Positions 6,188-8,110 of a stretch of 8,110 nt of DNA are shown piece after piece. The stretch is from Bifidobacteriaceae bacterium. Lineage in GTDB: Bacteria; Actinomycetota; Actinomycetes; Actinomycetales; WQXJ01. The stretch spans positions 1-8,110 of the forward strand of contig JAIRPS010000224.1 of NCBI GenBank assembly GCA_031256885.1, given 5' to 3'. The notes beneath the pieces are model-generated. The model had not been told where the DNA came from. It did not search any database and was given only the letters and a program-made list of their open reading frames with translations. A program made the translations under genes and the position numbers. Positions within the stretch are counted from its first letter, which is position 1. Every line of letters starts with the position of its first letter.

Positions 6188-6288
6188 AGTGGCGGCTAAC
6201 CCCGCCAGGCACGGGAGGGACTGCACACAAACTCCACCCAATCAACGTCAGAGTGGCGGCTAACCCCGCCAGGCACGGGAGGGACTGC
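6188..6288. repeat. 37-bp direct repeat, two copies with 64-bp period
   Basis: Positions 6188-6224 and 6252-6288 are identical. Each copy contains a hairpin GGCGG-CTAACC-CCGCC and a Shine-Dalgarno-like GGGAGGG. The spacer between them (6225-6251) is 27 bases and unlike the repeat. The second copy leads directly into hemW and supplies its ribosome-binding site; the first has no start codon at the matching distance. Confidence 0.9.
6277..6283 (+). promoter_or_regulatory. Ribosome-binding site of hemW, contributed by the repeat
   Basis: GGGAGGG lies seven bases before ATG 6291 and inside the second 37-bp repeat. The equivalent ATG within lepA (6163) has no such sequence upstream, so the inserted DNA appears to have given hemW its own strong initiation site. 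Confidence 0.7.
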
Positions 6289-6290
6289 CG

Positions 6291-7499
6291 ATGACATTTC
6301 TCAGTCCTAAGTTACAGTGTATTGCTAGCGGGTTTAGGCCCGAGTTTGGCATATATGTTCACGTGCCATTTTGTGCACAGCGTTGCGGCTACTGTACTTT
6401 CAATACATACACTCGAACTGATTGGGGTATGGATTTTAGTTTGAGCACTTATGCGGACTGGGTAGGACGTGAAATCAACATGGCCGTTGCCCAGTCAAGC
6501 CGTCTACCAACCGTCAACACGGTGTATTTTGGTGGCGGCACGCCAACGCTCTTGCCGGTGGCTGATCTAGCTTTCATTTTGAACAAGCTACGCCAGGTTT
6601 TCCCCTTCCAACCAGACTGCGAGATCAGCACCGAAGCCAACCCCGATTCGCTATGCCAAGAAGATGTTGACAACCTGGCACAGGCCGGGTTTACCCGTTT
6701 GTCGCTAGGCATGCAATCGGCAGTACCAGCTGTCCTCAAACGACTCAACCGCACACATCAACCCGAACGGGTGGAGCAAGTCCTTTCTTGGGCGGCACAG
6801 GCAGGTTTGGCCACCTCAGTTGACCTGATTTATGGCACACCAGGTGAAACTCTCGATGATTGGCAGTACTCGGTTGAGCAAGCACTGTCTTACCAGGTCA
6901 AACACATCTCCGCCTACGCTTTGACCTTGAGCGGCAAAACTTCAATGGCTTACGCCATCCGCAAAAAATTGATGCCCCCAATCGATGAAGATGACCTGGT
7001 TGACAAGTATTACTTGGCCGATTCGCTGTTTCGGCAAGCCGGTTTGCCTTGGTATGAAATCTCCAACTGGGCTGCTGACGGGGCTCAATGTCAACATAAC
7101 CTGATCTATTGGCGCAGCGGCCAATGGTGGGGTTTTGGCCCAGGTGCCCACAGTGCGATGGCTAACCGGCGTTGGCATAACAAGCGCCACCCAATGGCCT
7201 GGGCCAGTGATTTACGCTGTGGAAATTTGCCGCTGTCTGGGGAAATAGTTGTGCCGCCACGCAGCTTAGCTTTTGAGTTTTTGATGTCGGGCATTCGCCT
7301 GGCAGAAGGCATTGATTTGGCGTATCTTGCCAAACACGCTCCGGTTGGTCCAGATGATTTAGCAATCTACCGCCAAAGAGTGTCAGTTTTAGTTGACGAC
7401 GGCCTGCTTGTTACCGAACCTTCATCGCCTGACCGGGTGCGACTTAGCGACCGTGGACGCATGCTGGCCGACACTGTGGTACGCAACCTCAGTTTGTGA
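6291..7499 (+). CDS. hemW: HemW, heme chaperone / radical SAM family (formerly coproporphyrinogen III oxidase-like), 402 aa
   Basis: A radical-SAM-fold protein of the HemW family, which binds heme and is thought to deliver it to respiratory targets; it is often misnamed HemN. The cluster motif C28-x3-C32-x2-C35 lies in YVHVPFCAQRCGYCTF. GGGTPT, the STEANPDS element, VDLIYGTPGE and the family-specific HNLIYWRSGQWWGFGPGAHS follow in order, and a winged-helix-like C-terminal domain completes the usual length. ATG 6291 has GGGAGGG seven bases upstream. The first nine residues (MTFLSPKLQ) derive from the block duplicated from the lepA end, while conserved sequence starts near residue 18. lepA followed by hemW is a common actinobacterial arrangement. 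The last seven codons, TGA and nine bases beyond are duplicated 64 bases downstream. Confidence 0.96.
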   Translation: MTFLSPKLQCIASGFRPEFGIYVHVPFCAQRCGYCTFNTYTRTDWGMDFSLSTYADWVGREINMAVAQSSRLPTVNTVYFGGGTPTLLPVADLAFILNKLRQVFPFQPDCEISTEANPDSLCQEDVDNLAQAGFTRLSLGMQSAVPAVLKRLNRTHQPERVEQVLSWAAQAGLATSVDLIYGTPGETLDDWQYSVEQALSYQVKHISAYALTLSGKTSMAYAIRKKLMPPIDEDDLVDKYYLADSLFRQAGLPWYEISNWAADGAQCQHNLIYWRSGQWWGFGPGAHSAMANRRWHNKRHPMAWASDLRCGNLPLSGEIVVPPRSLAFEFLMSGIRLAEGIDLAYLAKHAPVGPDDLAIYRQRVSVLVDDGLLVTEPSSPDRVRLSDRGRMLADTVVRNLSL

Positions 7500-7572
7500 A
7501 ATATTTTCAGCTCCGGCAACCTGGCTCAACCAAGACCGAGTGGTACGCAACCTCAGTTTGTGAAATATTTTC
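7476..7572. repeat. 33-bp perfect duplication of the hemW end, offset 64 bp
   Basis: Positions 7476-7508 (last seven codons, TGA and nine bases) are repeated without mismatch at 7540-7572. The 31 bases between them (7509-7539) are unrelated to the repeat and to the 31-base unit upstream of hemW. The copy begins exactly on a codon boundary. It lies in the 161-base gap before the winged-helix gene; the remaining bases of that gap show no clear promoter. Confidence 0.93.
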
Positions 7573-7660
7573 CAGGCAGCAACTCGTTAGCGCAGCCACG
7601 CAGTGATAATTCACCAACTGTTGCTACATGCACCACCACTTGGCGGTCTAGTCTTAGCTG

Positions 7661-8110
7661 GTGCTCAAAGACCAAGCCGTGTTACCGCTACGCATGGGCT
7701 CACTCGGATTGGCGGGACGAATCGCCGGCCAACCCAGCGGCATCGGGCAACACTTTTTAGCGCTGCAAGGCCAAGATTTACCGGGCTGTTTGTGGGCTTT
7801 AGGGACCCGTGCGGCTGTTGACCGGGAAACTGTGGCGGCGGCCTTCAACCGGGGTGAGTTAGTGCGCGGCTGGCCAATGCGCGGCACTTTACATGTCACA
7901 CCCGCTAAGGATTTGGGCTGGCTGAACACATTGGTGCCGTGGGATCGCACCGCCCGGGCAACGGAACGCTGCCAGAAATATTTGGAACTACCGTCCAAGA
8001 AAATCAAGCATCTCAGCCAAACTGTTGTAGATCTTATGCATCAAAATGGGCCAATGACACGCAATGCCCTATTTACGGCCTAGGCTGAGCATGGTTGGGT
8101 GGTTCCTGGG
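7661..8110 (+). pseudogene. Winged-helix DNA-binding-domain protein (HTH_42 / AlkX-YcaQ-like family), interrupted by in-frame TAG and cut by window end
   Basis: The translated part (140 codons to TAG 8081) matches my recollection of the N-terminal half of actinobacterial 'winged helix DNA-binding domain-containing' proteins of the HTH_42 family. It reads LRMGSLGLAGR, then HFLALQGQDLPGCLWALG, the highly typical VRGWPMRGTLHVTPAKDLGW, and a 'GPMTRNALFTA' element. Relatives include DNA glycosylases such as YcaQ. After TAG (8081-8083) the same frame continues AEHGWVVPG to the end of the window, which fits the family pattern of an Ala/Leu-AEHG helix after 'LF'. The stop is therefore probably a nonsense mutation (TTG to TAG would suffice), a sequencing error or a recoded codon. 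The start is uncertain: GTG 7661 lies just after in-frame TAG codons at 7649 and 7655 and lacks a good ribosome-binding site. ATG 7694 is the alternative. Confidence 0.7.

Larger units (their letters stand above)
6159..6319. repeat. 33-bp duplication of the lepA end, offset 128 bp (2 x 64)
   Basis: Block 6159-6191 contains the last seven codons of lepA, the TAA stop and nine further bases. It recurs at 6287-6319 with two differences (6174 A to C, 6186 T to A). The second copy forms the hemW start: ATG 6291 corresponds to an out-of-frame ATG at 6163 inside lepA. The 95 bases between copies are made of a 31-base unit, 33 unrelated bases and the 31-base unit again. Confidence 0.9.

Noticed and set aside
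6188..6288. Two-repeat CRISPR array (37-bp repeat, 27-bp spacer)
   Set aside because: Only two copies, no cas genes, the repeat contains a ribosome-binding site used by hemW, and the whole unit is nested in a duplicated gene end.

Overview
The window looks like chromosomal DNA of an actinobacterium (Actinomycetota) of intermediate GC. The evidence is an actinobacterial-type CstR/CsoR regulator beside a small Cys-rich protein of a kind I associate with this phylum, a coenzyme A-disulfide reductase/rhodanese fusion with what looks like a leaderless promoter, GTG starts, and a lepA-hemW pair. I cannot name the genus. No rRNA, tRNA, insertion sequence or convincing CRISPR array is visible.

Left part (minus strand, about 88-2361): a compact persulfide/sulfide-response operon read leftward. 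It holds a CoA-disulfide reductase-rhodanese fusion (661-2325), a CstR-like two-cysteine repressor (278-565, apparently starting at an ATT codon) and a 58-residue cysteine-rich protein (88-264). A strong promoter sits immediately upstream. Its spacer and -10 hexamer contain a 16-bp CsoR/CstR-type operator (2336-2351), and the expected transcription start falls on the A of the ATG. A related operator-like site lies at 2574-2589. The simplest reading is an autoregulated operon induced when the repressor is modified by reactive sulfur.

Middle (2362-2887): a gene-poor divergent region with the second operator, three 16-bp tandem repeats (2616-2662) and two hairpins. It is followed by a lipoprotein of unknown function (2888-3517).

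Right part (plus strand, 3704-8110): a DsbA-like thioredoxin-fold protein, lepA (EF-4), hemW (heme chaperone/radical SAM-like) and a winged-helix DNA-binding-domain gene. The last is interrupted by an in-frame TAG at 8081-8083 and runs off the window.

The most unusual signal is a recurrent duplication at gene 3' ends. At three separate gene ends (CoA-disulfide reductase, lepA, hemW) the last codons, the stop codon and a few bases beyond reappear at an offset of exactly 64 bp (128 bp = 2 x 64 for lepA), separated by unrelated sequence. At lepA and hemW the duplicated block is exactly 33 bp with the same geometry: seven sense codons, the stop, nine more bases. At lepA/hemW the inserted part carries a twice-repeated 37-bp sequence that supplies the ribosome-binding site of hemW and may have separated two genes that formerly overlapped. 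I know of no element described this way. An assembly artefact has to be excluded first.
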